Shown here: in pieces, positions 9,161 through 17,430 of the stretch
How positions within the stretch are numbered: the stretch's first letter is position 1
Layout of the letters: every line of letters begins with the position of its first letter
Origin: an uncultured Clostridia bacterium
GTDB taxonomy: Bacteria; Bacillota; Clostridia; TANB77; CAG-508
DNA: 64,000 nt
Assembly: GCA_934130975.1 (NCBI GenBank)
Contig: CAKOYU010000009.1
Span: 1-64,000, forward strand
Direction of reading: 5' to 3'
The notes under the pieces: model-generated
Seen by the model: only the letters and a program-made list of their open reading frames with translations
Told to the model about the DNA's origin: nothing
The model's database searches: none
Made by a program: the position numbers and the translations under genes

Positions 9161-9433
9161 TCAAATTCAAGCGAATTACAAAATATGAAAATAAAAATAA
9201 AGTCAGTAGAAAGAACAGGAGAATTTGAATATAAAGAAACAGCAAATAGTCAGAATACAATAAGTATTGATACGACGGAAATTGATACAGCAAATAAAAA
9301 TAGTTTAGAACAAAATGTAAATATCACTTTTAAGGATAGCTTAAAATCTGGTACGTACAGAATATTGGTGGAGCTATATGATGAATACGGACATTATAGA
9401 ACTTGTGACTATGTTGATTTTATAGTAGACTAA
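9161..9433 (+). pseudogene. Orphan C-terminal fragment, copy B of the surface-gene 3' repeat
   Basis: Exactly 273 bp, colinear with 7285-7557 without gaps. It keeps the reading frame and stop, coding for a segment with GEFEYKE, GTYRILVELYDEYG and ending DYVDFIVD. It has no upstream part and no ribosome binding site before its first ATG (9185), so it is probably not translated. Inference: either the original 3' end displaced when the ATPase DNA and a new 3' end were inserted, or the remnant of a tandem paralogue. The intact frame suggests it is young or serves as a donor for gene conversion. Confidence 0.75.
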
Positions 9434-9538
9434 CATAAAACAATGAAAAACTAGGTTATATCTATGAATGTTACATAGAAAACAAAATTCTTTAACTATA
9501 ATTGTAACAAATTGTCAAAATAAAAGTAAGAAAAATCA

Positions 9539-9570
9539 AAACTAATAGTTGCAAAACTATTAGTTTTTTG
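9539..9570 (+). terminator. Strong terminator upstream of adhE
   Basis: A perfect 12-bp stem, AAACTAATAGTT (9539-9550) and AACTATTAGTTT (9555-9566), with a GCAA tetraloop and a T-tail. It isolates adhE from the surface locus, or could attenuate an adhE leader transcript. Confidence 0.85.
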
Positions 9571-9627
9571 TTATGATGAAAAAGAACGAAAGATTTAAAA
9601 GAATCTAAAGAAAGGATGAGGTCAAAG

Positions 9628-12207
9628 ATGGATAACGAAGCCTTACAAAAAACAATAGAAAAAGTAAGAAAAGCGCAACAAGAATTCGCTAAATATACAC
9701 AAGAACAAGTAGATAAAATATTTCAATCAGCAGCAATAGCTGCAAACCAAAACAGAATACCACTAGCAAAAATGGCAGTAGAAGAAACTGGGATGGGAGT
9801 AGTAGAAGATAAAGTAATAAAAAACCACTATGCAGCAGAATATGTATACAATAAATACAAAGATGTAAAAACATGTGGAGTAATAGAAAAAGATGAAAAC
9901 TATGGAATTACAAAAATAGCAGAACCAATAGGAGTAATTGCTGCAGTAATACCAACAACAAACCCAACATCAACAGCAATATTTAAAACATTGTTAGCAT
10001 TAAAAACAAGAAATGGAATAATAATAAGTCCACATCCAAGAGCAAAAAAATCAACAATAGAAGCTGCAAAAATAGTATTAGAAGCAGCTGTAAAAGCAGG
10101 AGCACCAGAGGGAATAATTGCGTGGATAGATGTACCATCATTAGAGTTAACAAATTTGTTAATGCAATCAGCAGATATAATATTAGCAACAGGTGGACCA
10201 GGAATGGTAAAATCAGCATATTCAAGTGGAAAACCAGCATTAGGAGTAGGTGCAGGAAATACACCAGCAGTAATAGATGAAACTGCAGATGTAGTATTAG
10301 CAGTAAACTCAATAATACATTCAAAAACATTTGATAATGGAATGATATGTGCATCAGAACAATCTGTAATAGTAAGTGACAAAATTTATGATCAAGTAAG
10401 AAATGAATTTATGAAAAGAGGATGCTACTTGCTAAATGCAGAACAAACAGAAAAAGTAAGAAAAACAATAATAATAAATGGAGCACTAAATGCTAAAATA
10501 GTTGGACAATCAGCACACACAATAGCAAAACTAGCAGGAATAGATGTAGACGAAAATATAAAAATATTAGTAGGTGAAGTAGAAAGTGTAGAATTATCAG
10601 AAGAATTTGCACATGAAAAACTATCACCTGTATTAGCAATGTACAAAGCATCAAGCTTTGATGATGCATTAAGCAAAGCATATAGATTAATAGAAGATGG
10701 AGGATTAGGACATACATCTTCATTATATATCAATACAGTTACTGAAAAAGAAAAAATAGAAAAATTTTACAATACAATGAAAACATGTAGAGTATTAATA
10801 AATACGCCATCATCACAAGGTGGAATTGGTGACATATACAACTTTAAATTAGCGCCATCACTAACACTTGGATGTGGTTCATGGGGAGGAAACTCTGTTT
10901 CAGAAAATGTAGGAGTAAAACATTTAATAAATATAAAAACAGTAGCCGAAAGGAGAGAAAATATGCTTTGGTTTAGAGCACCTGAAAAGGTATATTTAAA
11001 AAGAGGTTGTTTACCAGTAGCTTTAGAAGAGCTAAAAAATGTAATGGGTAAAAAGAGAGTATTTATAGTAACAGATACATTTCTTTATGAAAATGGATAC
11101 ACAAAAGTAGTAACAGATAAATTAGACGAAATGGGAATAGTACATGAGACATTCTTTGATGTTGCGCCAGATCCAACACTTGCATGTGCAAGAGAAGGAG
11201 CAAAACTAATTGATGCATTCAAACCTGATTGTATAATAGCAGTTGGTGGAGGATCAGCAATGGATGCTGCAAAAATTATGTGGGTAATGTACGAACATCC
11301 AGATATCGATTTCTTAGATATGGCAATGAGATTTATGGATATCAGAAAAAGAGTATACACATTCCCTAAAATGGGAGAAAAAGCATACTTTATAGCTGTT
11401 CCAACATCAGCAGGAACAGGTTCAGAAGTAACACCATTTGCTGTTATTACAGATGAAACAACAGGACAAAAATATCCATTAGCAGATTATGAACTATTAC
11501 CTAAAATGGCAATTGTAGATGCAAACTTAATGATGAATGCACCAAAAGGATTAACATCAGCATCAGGTGCAGACGCATTAGTTCATGCAATAGAAGCATA
11601 TGCATCTATGATGGCAACAGAATTTACAGATGGACTAGCAATAGAAGCAATAAAAACAATTTTTGAATATTTACCAAGAGCATATGAAAACGGAGCAAAT
11701 GACCCAGAAGCAAGAGAAAAAATGGCAAATGCTGCAACAATGGCAGGTATGGCCTTTGCGAATGCATTTTTAGGAATATGTCATTCAATGGGACATAAAC
11801 TAGGAGCATATCATCACTTACCACACGGAATTACAGTTGCATTAGTACTTGATGAAGTAATGAGATTTAATAGTGCAGAAATTCCAAATAAAATGGGAAC
11901 ATTTCCACAATATGATCATCCACATACATTAAGAAGATATGCAGAAATTGCAGAAGCTTTAAATATAGGTGGAGCAAATGATTATGAAAAAATGGAAAAT
12001 CTAATAACAAAAATAGATGAATTAAAAGAAAGAATTGGAATAAAGAAAACAATCAGAGAATATGGAATCGAAGAACAAGAATTTTTAGCTACATTAGATG
12101 AAATGTCAGAAAAGGCATTTGATGATCAATGTACAGGAGCAAATCCAAGATATCCATTAATTAGTGAATTAAAAGATATTTATTTAAAGACATATTATGG
12201 AAATTAG
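9628..12207 (+). CDS. adhE: Bifunctional acetaldehyde/alcohol dehydrogenase AdhE
   Basis: Converts acetyl-CoA to acetaldehyde and then ethanol, reoxidising two NADH. Seen: 859 residues from the ATG at 9628, chosen because AGGATGAGG is well spaced to it and the protein then starts like known AdhEs (VRKAQQEFAKYTQEQVDKI); an in-frame ATG at 9616 has no space for its SD. The N-terminal aldehyde dehydrogenase half has the catalytic Cys in NGMICASEQS. The C-terminal iron alcohol dehydrogenase half begins near 450 and has GGGSAMDAAK and the iron ligands in ASGADALVHAIEAY and CHSMGHKLGAYHHLPHG. Usual length for the family (~860-890). Isolated by terminators on both sides. Confidence 0.96.
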   Translation: MDNEALQKTIEKVRKAQQEFAKYTQEQVDKIFQSAAIAANQNRIPLAKMAVEETGMGVVEDKVIKNHYAAEYVYNKYKDVKTCGVIEKDENYGITKIAEPIGVIAAVIPTTNPTSTAIFKTLLALKTRNGIIISPHPRAKKSTIEAAKIVLEAAVKAGAPEGIIAWIDVPSLELTNLLMQSADIILATGGPGMVKSAYSSGKPALGVGAGNTPAVIDETADVVLAVNSIIHSKTFDNGMICASEQSVIVSDKIYDQVRNEFMKRGCYLLNAEQTEKVRKTIIINGALNAKIVGQSAHTIAKLAGIDVDENIKILVGEVESVELSEEFAHEKLSPVLAMYKASSFDDALSKAYRLIEDGGLGHTSSLYINTVTEKEKIEKFYNTMKTCRVLINTPSSQGGIGDIYNFKLAPSLTLGCGSWGGNSVSENVGVKHLINIKTVAERRENMLWFRAPEKVYLKRGCLPVALEELKNVMGKKRVFIVTDTFLYENGYTKVVTDKLDEMGIVHETFFDVAPDPTLACAREGAKLIDAFKPDCIIAVGGGSAMDAAKIMWVMYEHPDIDFLDMAMRFMDIRKRVYTFPKMGEKAYFIAVPTSAGTGSEVTPFAVITDETTGQKYPLADYELLPKMAIVDANLMMNAPKGLTSASGADALVHAIEAYASMMATEFTDGLAIEAIKTIFEYLPRAYENGANDPEAREKMANAATMAGMAFANAFLGICHSMGHKLGAYHHLPHGITVALVLDEVMRFNSAEIPNKMGTFPQYDHPHTLRRYAEIAEALNIGGANDYEKMENLITKIDELKERIGIKKTIREYGIEEQEFLATLDEMSEKAFDDQCTGANPRYPLISELKDIYLKTYYGN

Positions 12208-12209
12208 AT

Positions 12210-12235
12210 AATTGAAAAAAATAAATTTTTCAATT
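12210..12235 (+). terminator. Hairpin between adhE and APH-like gene
   Basis: AATTGAAAAA (12210-12219) and TTTTTCAATT (12226-12235) form a 10-bp AT-only stem two bases after the adhE stop. The right arm supplies a T-run. Weak by GC content, so readthrough to the next gene is likely. Confidence 0.5.
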
Positions 12236-12257
12236 AAAGAAAGGAATGTGATGAAAA

Positions 12258-13016
12258 ATGGAATATAATTTAAATGAACCAATTGCAGAAAGAAAAACAA
12301 AAACAGTATATAGAGATGGAAATAAAACAATAAAACTATTTGTAGAAAATTACTCAAAAGCAGCGATATTAAATGAAGCACTAATACAAGCAAGAGTAGA
12401 AGAAAAAACAGACTTAAATATGTCAAGATTATTAGAAGTTACAAAAATAGAAAATAGATGGGCATTAGTTACAGAATTTATAGAAGGAACACCATTAGAT
12501 GTACTAATGAGAGAACACCCAGAAAGACAAAAAGAATATTTAAATTTATTTGTAAATATTCAATTAGAAATAATGTCAAAAAGAGTACCAACATTAAATA
12601 GGCTAAAAGACAAATATAGAAGAAAACTAGCAGAAGCTGATATTGATGATACAACAAGATATGAATTATTACAAAGACTAGAAGGGACAAAGAATCATGA
12701 CAAACTATGCCATGGAGATTTTAACCCAAGTAATGTAATAATAAATGCAAATGGAGAATACAGTATTATTGACTGGGCACATGCTACACAGGGCAATGCA
12801 TCAGCAGATGTAGCAAAAACATTTTTACTATTTTCTTTAAATGGACAAACAGAATTAGCAGAAAAATATTTAGACTTATTTACAGAAAAAAGTGGAATTG
12901 AAAGAAAAGAAATTCAAAGATGGATTCCAATAGTGGCAGCTGTTCAATTAAAAAAAGGCGGAGCTGAAAATAAAGAATTTCTAGAAAAATGGATCGATGT
13001 TGTAGATTATGAATAG
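12258..13016 (+). CDS. APH/choline-kinase-like phosphotransferase
   Basis: Seen: 252 residues. The eukaryotic-like kinase fold of aminoglycoside phosphotransferases is shown by the catalytic loop LCHGDFNPSNVII (about 150-162) and the metal-binding IIDWAHATQGNASADVAKT (about 172-190), with a hinge LVTEFIEGTPLD near 77. Known: this APH family includes antibiotic, choline and small-sugar kinases. The closest group I recall is the uncharacterised TIGR02172 type, with no proven resistance role. AAAGAAAGG lies before the ATG. Substrate unknown; calling it a resistance gene would be unsupported. Confidence 0.8.
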   Translation: MEYNLNEPIAERKTKTVYRDGNKTIKLFVENYSKAAILNEALIQARVEEKTDLNMSRLLEVTKIENRWALVTEFIEGTPLDVLMREHPERQKEYLNLFVNIQLEIMSKRVPTLNRLKDKYRRKLAEADIDDTTRYELLQRLEGTKNHDKLCHGDFNPSNVIINANGEYSIIDWAHATQGNASADVAKTFLLFSLNGQTELAEKYLDLFTEKSGIERKEIQRWIPIVAAVQLKKGGAENKEFLEKWIDVVDYE

Positions 13017-13037
13017 TTAAAAAAGCGGAGTTTTATG

Positions 13038-13069
13038 AAAAAACACCTATGTAAAAATGGGTGTTTTTT
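13038..13069 (+). terminator. Terminator before uvrB
   Basis: AAAAAACACC (13038-13047) and GGTGTTTTTT (13059-13068) with an 11-nt loop. The right arm is itself the T-run. Confidence 0.8.
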
Positions 13070-13078
13070 ATATAAATA

Positions 13079-13107
13079 TTGCAAACAAATGTACTGCGTG
13101 ATATAAT
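13079..13107 (+). promoter_or_regulatory. uvrB promoter
   Basis: TTGCAA (13079-13084), a 17-bp spacer and TATAAT (13102-13107), 30 bp before the uvrB ATG. A classical housekeeping-sigma promoter. Confidence 0.8.
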
Positions 13108-13137
13108 GTAATGTGAAAAATCAAATTAGGAGGAAAT

Positions 13138-15093
13138 ATGTTTAAATTACACTCAGAATACAAGCCAACAGGCGACCAACCTAAGGCAATAGATTATCTA
13201 GTAAAAGGAATAGAAAGAGGCGAGAAATACCAGACGCTTCTAGGAGTTACGGGTTCTGGAAAAACATTCACAATGGCAAATATAATAGAAAAAACACAGA
13301 AACCAACATTGGTATTAGCACATAATAAGACACTAGCAGGACAGCTATATTCTGAATTCAAAGAGTTTTTTCCAGAAAACCATGTTGAATACTTTGTGTC
13401 ATACTATGACTACTATCAACCAGAAAGTTATATAGCTCAATCAGACACATATATAGAAAAAGATGCATCAATAAATGATGAGATAGACAAACTAAGACAT
13501 TCTGCAACAGCATCATTATTTGAAACAAGAGATGTAATAATAGTAGCATCAGTATCATGTATATATGGATTAGGAGACCCAATAGACTATGAAAACATGA
13601 TAGTATCATTACGCCCAGGAATGCAAGTAGAAAGAGATAAAATGCTAAAAAAACTAGTAAATATGCAATATTCTAGAAATGAGATAGACTTTAAAAGGGG
13701 AACATTTAGAGCAAAAGGAGATATCGTAGAAATATATCCATCAGATAAAGGAGAATCTGCAATAAGAGTGGAATTCTGGGGAGATGAAATAGAAAAAATA
13801 AGTGAAATAAATCCATTAACAGGAAAAGCAATAGGATTAAGAGAACATGTAATGGTATTTCCAAATTCACACTATGTAACATCTAAAGAAAAGATGGAAA
13901 GAGCAATAAAAACAATAGAACAAGAATTAGATGAGAGAGTGGCATACTTTAAGAGTAAAGATAAATTAATAGAAGCACAACGTATTCAAGAAAGAACAAA
14001 TTTTGATATAGAAATGATGAAAGAAACAGGATTTTGCCAAGGAATAGAAAATTATTCAAGACATATTAGTGGTAGAGAAGCTGGCAGTCCACCATTTACA
14101 TTATTTGATTATTTTCCAAAAGACTTTTTGCTATTAATAGATGAATCACATGCAACAATTCCACAAGTTAGAGCAATGTATAATGGAGATAGGGCTCGTA
14201 AAGAATCACTTGTAAAATATGGATTTAGACTTCCATCAGCATTTGACAATAGACCACTTATGTTCAATGAATTTGAAGAAAGAATAAATCAAGTGGTATT
14301 TGTAAGTGCAACACCAGCAGACTATGAAAAAGAACATGCTAAAGATAATGTTGTTGAACAAATTATAAGACCAACTGGATTACTTGATCCTAAAATAGAA
14401 GTAAAACCAGTTGCAAACCAAATAGATGATTTATTAGAACAAATAAGAATTAGAGTTGAAAGAAAAGAAAGGGTTCTAGTAACAACATTAACTAAAAAAA
14501 TGGCAGAAGACTTAACAGAATACTTAAAAAGTCTAGACATTAAAGTAAACTATATTCATTCAGACACTAAAGCATTAGAAAGAATGGAAATTATTCGAAA
14601 ATTGCGTTTAGGTGAATTTGATGTTTTGGTAGGAATTAATCTATTAAGGGAAGGATTGGACATTCCAGAAGTATCATTAGTTGCAATACTTGATGCAGAC
14701 AGAGAAGGATTTTTACGTTCAGAACGTTCATTAATACAAACAATAGGACGTGCTGCAAGAAACACAGATGGAACAGTAATAATGTATGCAGATGAACTTA
14801 CAGATTCAATGGAAAAAGCTATAAAAGAAACAAACAGAAGACGTGAGATTCAAGAAGCATATAATAAAAAACACAATATTGTACCCAAAACAATAAAAAA
14901 ATCAGTTAGAGATTCAATTAGAGCAATACAGACTGAAAATATTGGAGTAGAATACAAACTAGAAAAAGAAGAAGATATAAAAGAATCTATAAATAAATTG
15001 ACAGATGAAATGCTTGAATATGCTAGTAAAATGGAATTTGAAAAGGCTGCTGAAATTAGAGATAAAATTAAAGAGTTAGAAAAATTAATATAA
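13138..15093 (+). CDS. uvrB: Excinuclease ABC subunit B
   Basis: Damage-verifying helicase-like subunit of UvrABC nucleotide excision repair. Seen: 651 residues, normal for UvrB. Start FKLHSEYKPTGDQPKAI, Walker A LLGVTGSGKTFT (about 37-48), the beta-hairpin region YFVSYYDYYQPESYI (about 86-100), DEXH-type box LLIDESHATIPQ near 333, motif VI QTIGRAARN near 540, and the C-terminal UVR domain (about 612-651) that binds UvrC. AGGAGG precedes the ATG. No uvrA or uvrC in the window; the gene stands alone with its own promoter. Confidence 0.98.
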   Translation: MFKLHSEYKPTGDQPKAIDYLVKGIERGEKYQTLLGVTGSGKTFTMANIIEKTQKPTLVLAHNKTLAGQLYSEFKEFFPENHVEYFVSYYDYYQPESYIAQSDTYIEKDASINDEIDKLRHSATASLFETRDVIIVASVSCIYGLGDPIDYENMIVSLRPGMQVERDKMLKKLVNMQYSRNEIDFKRGTFRAKGDIVEIYPSDKGESAIRVEFWGDEIEKISEINPLTGKAIGLREHVMVFPNSHYVTSKEKMERAIKTIEQELDERVAYFKSKDKLIEAQRIQERTNFDIEMMKETGFCQGIENYSRHISGREAGSPPFTLFDYFPKDFLLLIDESHATIPQVRAMYNGDRARKESLVKYGFRLPSAFDNRPLMFNEFEERINQVVFVSATPADYEKEHAKDNVVEQIIRPTGLLDPKIEVKPVANQIDDLLEQIRIRVERKERVLVTTLTKKMAEDLTEYLKSLDIKVNYIHSDTKALERMEIIRKLRLGEFDVLVGINLLREGLDIPEVSLVAILDADREGFLRSERSLIQTIGRAARNTDGTVIMYADELTDSMEKAIKETNRRREIQEAYNKKHNIVPKTIKKSVRDSIRAIQTENIGVEYKLEKEEDIKESINKLTDEMLEYASKMEFEKAAEIRDKIKELEKLI

Positions 15094-15166
15094 TTGAAAA
15101 AAGGATTGACAGAAAAGAAAAAAAGAAATAAAATTTAAGTATAAAATAAAAGGGGAGGAATTAAAT

Positions 15167-15739
15167 ATGACAAGAATTGAACTAAAATCTGCAGCAAAAG
15201 AACAAATAAAAGGAAAAATAGGTGTTTTATTTGTTATTACATTAATAATAGGTGCAATTGGAGTAGCTTGTGCATTTATACCTGTAATAGGTCCAATAGG
15301 AGCATTAATTATTACACCAGCATTTGAGATTTCTTTATGTATGATATATTTAAAACTTACTAAAAATGAAGAAATTTCAGTAGGAGATACTTTTAGTGGA
15401 TTTAATATTACAGGAAAAGCTATATGGTTAATGATAATAACACAATTTTTTACATTTTTATGGTCATTATTATTTGTAATACCTGGAATTATAAAATCAT
15501 ATTCATATTCTATGGCTCCATACATATTAGCAGATAATCCAGAACTTACTGCAAATGAAGCATTGTCAAAAAGCAAAGAGATAATGGATGGACATAAATT
15601 TGATTTATTTGTATTGCAATTATCTTTCTTCTGGTGGTATATGTTATCAGCAATAACTTTTGGAATAGCATATATATATGTAATTCCATATGTTAGTGCT
15701 ACTACAGCTAATTTTTATAATTCAATAAAAGAACAATAA
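15167..15739 (+). CDS. DUF975 family membrane protein
   Basis: Seen: 190 residues. N-terminal amphipathic TRIELKSAAKEQIKGK, typical of DUF975, then four or five hydrophobic segments (about 19-38, 42-60, 88-110, 145-180), with the conserved SYSMAPYILADNPELTANEALSKSKEIMDGHKFDLF motif region (described here by its start SYSMAPYILAD). Known: DUF975 proteins are small polytopic membrane proteins of Firmicutes of unknown function. A GGGGAGGAATT site precedes the ATG. It is followed by its own terminator. Confidence 0.85.
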   Translation: MTRIELKSAAKEQIKGKIGVLFVITLIIGAIGVACAFIPVIGPIGALIITPAFEISLCMIYLKLTKNEEISVGDTFSGFNITGKAIWLMIITQFFTFLWSLLFVIPGIIKSYSYSMAPYILADNPELTANEALSKSKEIMDGHKFDLFVLQLSFFWWYMLSAITFGIAYIYVIPYVSATTANFYNSIKEQ

Positions 15740-15742
15740 AAG

Positions 15743-15764
15743 CAAGGCGAGAGCCTTGTTTTTT
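15743..15764 (+). terminator. Terminator after DUF975 gene
   Basis: CAAGGC (15743-15748), GAGA loop, GCCTTG (15753-15758), then TTTTTT. Confidence 0.85.
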
Positions 15765-15791
15765 ATTAAATTCACAGTTAGATATATAGAG

Positions 15792-15946
15792 TTTAGCAAA
15801 TTAATAATATATTGTTTTTGAAATACCGCGTAAGCGATCAAATGAGCATAGCGAATGCGATATGGAGCAATCTACATACTAATCCTTTTAATATGAAGAT
15901 TGCGACACCAAGGTATAAAAAAACAATATATTATTAATTTGCTAAA
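15792..15946. repeat. Palindromic ~155-bp repeat, copy 1 (MITE-like)
   Basis: Perfect 28-bp terminal inverted repeats (15792-15819 and 15919-15946, starting TTTAGCAAATTAATAATATA) enclose ~100 bp with nested inverted repeats (ATACC/GGTAT, GCAATCT/AGATTGC). A second copy with the same termini and almost the same centre lies at 40872-41025. No coding capacity. It fills most of the 317-bp gap between DUF975 and ldh. Consistent with a miniature inverted-repeat element or a long hairpin RNA. Confidence 0.85.
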
Positions 15947-15994
15947 TATATTTATTGGTAACTTGTTTTTTTTATAAAAAATTTCAATAAAAAG

Positions 15995-16022
15995 TTTAAA
16001 AATTCAAAAAATGTGATATAAT
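15995..16022 (+). promoter_or_regulatory. ldh promoter
   Basis: TTTAAA (15995-16000), 16 bp, TATAAT (16017-16022), 34 bp before the ldh ATG. Confidence 0.6.
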
Positions 16023-16056
16023 ATTAGCGACAAAAAGAGAAAGGAAGTAGATTATT

Positions 16057-17013
16057 ATGAACACAAACAAAAAAGTAGTATTAGTAGGAACAGGATTTGT
16101 AGGAATGAGCATGGCATATGCTATGATGAACCAAGGAGGAGTAGATGAACTTGTACTAATCGATGTACTAAAAGATAAAGCGAAAGGTGAAGAAATGGAT
16201 TTATCACATGGGCTACCATATGCACCTCAAAAAATGGATATAAAAGCAGGAGATTATTCAGAATGTAAAGATGCAAATATAGTAGTAATTACAGCAGGAT
16301 TACCACAAAAGCCAGGACAATCAAGACTAGAATTAGCAGTAGCAAACACTAAAATAGTAAAAGAAATAACAGAACAAGTAATGGCAAGTGGATTTAATGG
16401 AGTATTTATAATAGCAAGTAATCCAGTAGATTTAATGTCATATGTTGTAGCTCAAGTATCTGGATTACCAAAAGCAAGAGTAATAGGATCAGGAACAGTG
16501 TTAGATACAGCACGTTTAAGATATCTAATAGCAGAATATTTAGATGTTTCAAGTAAAAATGTACATGCATATATATTAGGAGAACATGGAGATTCATCAT
16601 TTGTTCCTTGGGAACATTGCTATGTTGGATGTAAAAAAATCATAGATATAATGGAAGATAATAATCATCCAATGGAAGATTTAAAGAAAATTCATGATGG
16701 TGTTTGGCAAGCTGCATATGAAATTATTGAAAAGAAAAGAGCAACATATTATGGAATTGGTATGGCATTAAATAGATTAATAAAAGCAGTTTTAAATGAT
16801 GAAAATGCAATACTTACAGTATCAACATATCAAAATGGAGAATACAATCAAAAAGGTATGTATATAGGTGTTCCAGCAATAATTAATAAAAATGGAGTAA
16901 AAGAAATTTTGAAATTAAAATTAAATGAAGAAGATCAAGCTAAATTTGATCACAGTTGTGATATTATGAAAGAAAATATAGAAAATGAAATTAATCCAAT
17001 ATTAAATGCATAG
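16057..17013 (+). CDS. ldh: L-lactate dehydrogenase
   Basis: Reduces pyruvate to L-lactate with NADH. Seen: 318 residues. Rossmann motif VGTGFVGMSMA near 10, substrate loop AGLPQKPGQSRLEL with the Gln that marks lactate rather than malate dehydrogenase, IIASNPVDLMSY, GSGTVLDTARLRYL with the substrate-binding Arg, and the catalytic His in LGEHGDSSFVPW. Normal length for the family. Own promoter and terminator; works beside AdhE in redox balancing of fermentation. Confidence 0.96.
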   Translation: MNTNKKVVLVGTGFVGMSMAYAMMNQGGVDELVLIDVLKDKAKGEEMDLSHGLPYAPQKMDIKAGDYSECKDANIVVITAGLPQKPGQSRLELAVANTKIVKEITEQVMASGFNGVFIIASNPVDLMSYVVAQVSGLPKARVIGSGTVLDTARLRYLIAEYLDVSSKNVHAYILGEHGDSSFVPWEHCYVGCKKIIDIMEDNNHPMEDLKKIHDGVWQAAYEIIEKKRATYYGIGMALNRLIKAVLNDENAILTVSTYQNGEYNQKGMYIGVPAIINKNGVKEILKLKLNEEDQAKFDHSCDIMKENIENEINPILNA

Positions 17014-17022
17014 AATTAAATG

Positions 17023-17051
17023 AAGAAAGAGCTAGAAAGTTCTTTCTTTTT
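17023..17051 (+). terminator. Terminator after ldh
   Basis: AAGAAAGAGC (17023-17032) pairs with GTTCTTTCTT (17039-17048) with one G-U, 6-nt loop, then TTT. Confidence 0.75.
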
Positions 17052-17053
17052 AC

Positions 17054-17082
17054 TTGTTTTTTTCACAAAAACGGTATATAAT
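17054..17082 (+). promoter_or_regulatory. gatCAB promoter
   Basis: TTGTTT (17054-17059), 17-bp spacer, TATAAT (17077-17082), 36 bp before the gatC ATG. Confidence 0.7.
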
Positions 17083-17118
17083 AAGCACATTAAAAAAGTA
17101 AGAACGAGGAGGGTCATT

Positions 17119-17406
17119 ATGAAAGTAAGTAAAGAAGAGATATTGCATATAGCAAATTTAGCACAATTAGAGTTAGAAGAAAATGAGATTGAAAAATATA
17201 TGTTACATTTACAAGACATATTAAATTTTGCCAACATAGTAAACAATGCGCCAGTTGATAATTTAGAAATAACAATAGGTGCAAATGAGGCGAAAAATGT
17301 ATTTAGAAAAGATGAAGTAAAGAGATTTGAAGATGTAGATAGTTTATTAGCAAATGCACCAACACAAGACCAACATATGTTTAAACTACCAAAGGTGTTA
17401 AACTAA
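17119..17406 (+). CDS. gatC: Asp/Glu-tRNA amidotransferase subunit C
   Basis: Seen: 95 residues, normal for GatC. Start chosen at 17119 because GAGGAGGG (17106-17113) is well placed and the protein then begins like GatC (MKVSKEEILHIANLAQLELEENE); an in-frame ATG further upstream would include the promoter. C-terminal VDSLLANAPTQDQHMFKLPKVL is the GatC tail that wraps around GatA. First gene of the gatC-gatA-gatB operon. Confidence 0.95.
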   Translation: MKVSKEEILHIANLAQLELEENEIEKYMLHLQDILNFANIVNNAPVDNLEITIGANEAKNVFRKDEVKRFEDVDSLLANAPTQDQHMFKLPKVLN

Positions 17407-17430
17407 CAATAAAGAGATAGGAGGAAGAAC

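Noticed and set aside
9185..9433. A separate small gene for the 82-residue frame
   Set aside because: No SD or promoter; it is the unstarted tail of the duplicated surface-gene end.
12258..13016. APH-like gene as an antibiotic resistance determinant
   Set aside because: Only the general kinase motifs are present; no resemblance to a specific resistance enzyme and no mobile context.
15792..15946. Repeat as a tRNA, riboswitch or attachment site
   Set aside because: Full-length palindromy and the second copy at 40872 fit a repeat element; no tRNA-like arms or known riboswitch core were seen.
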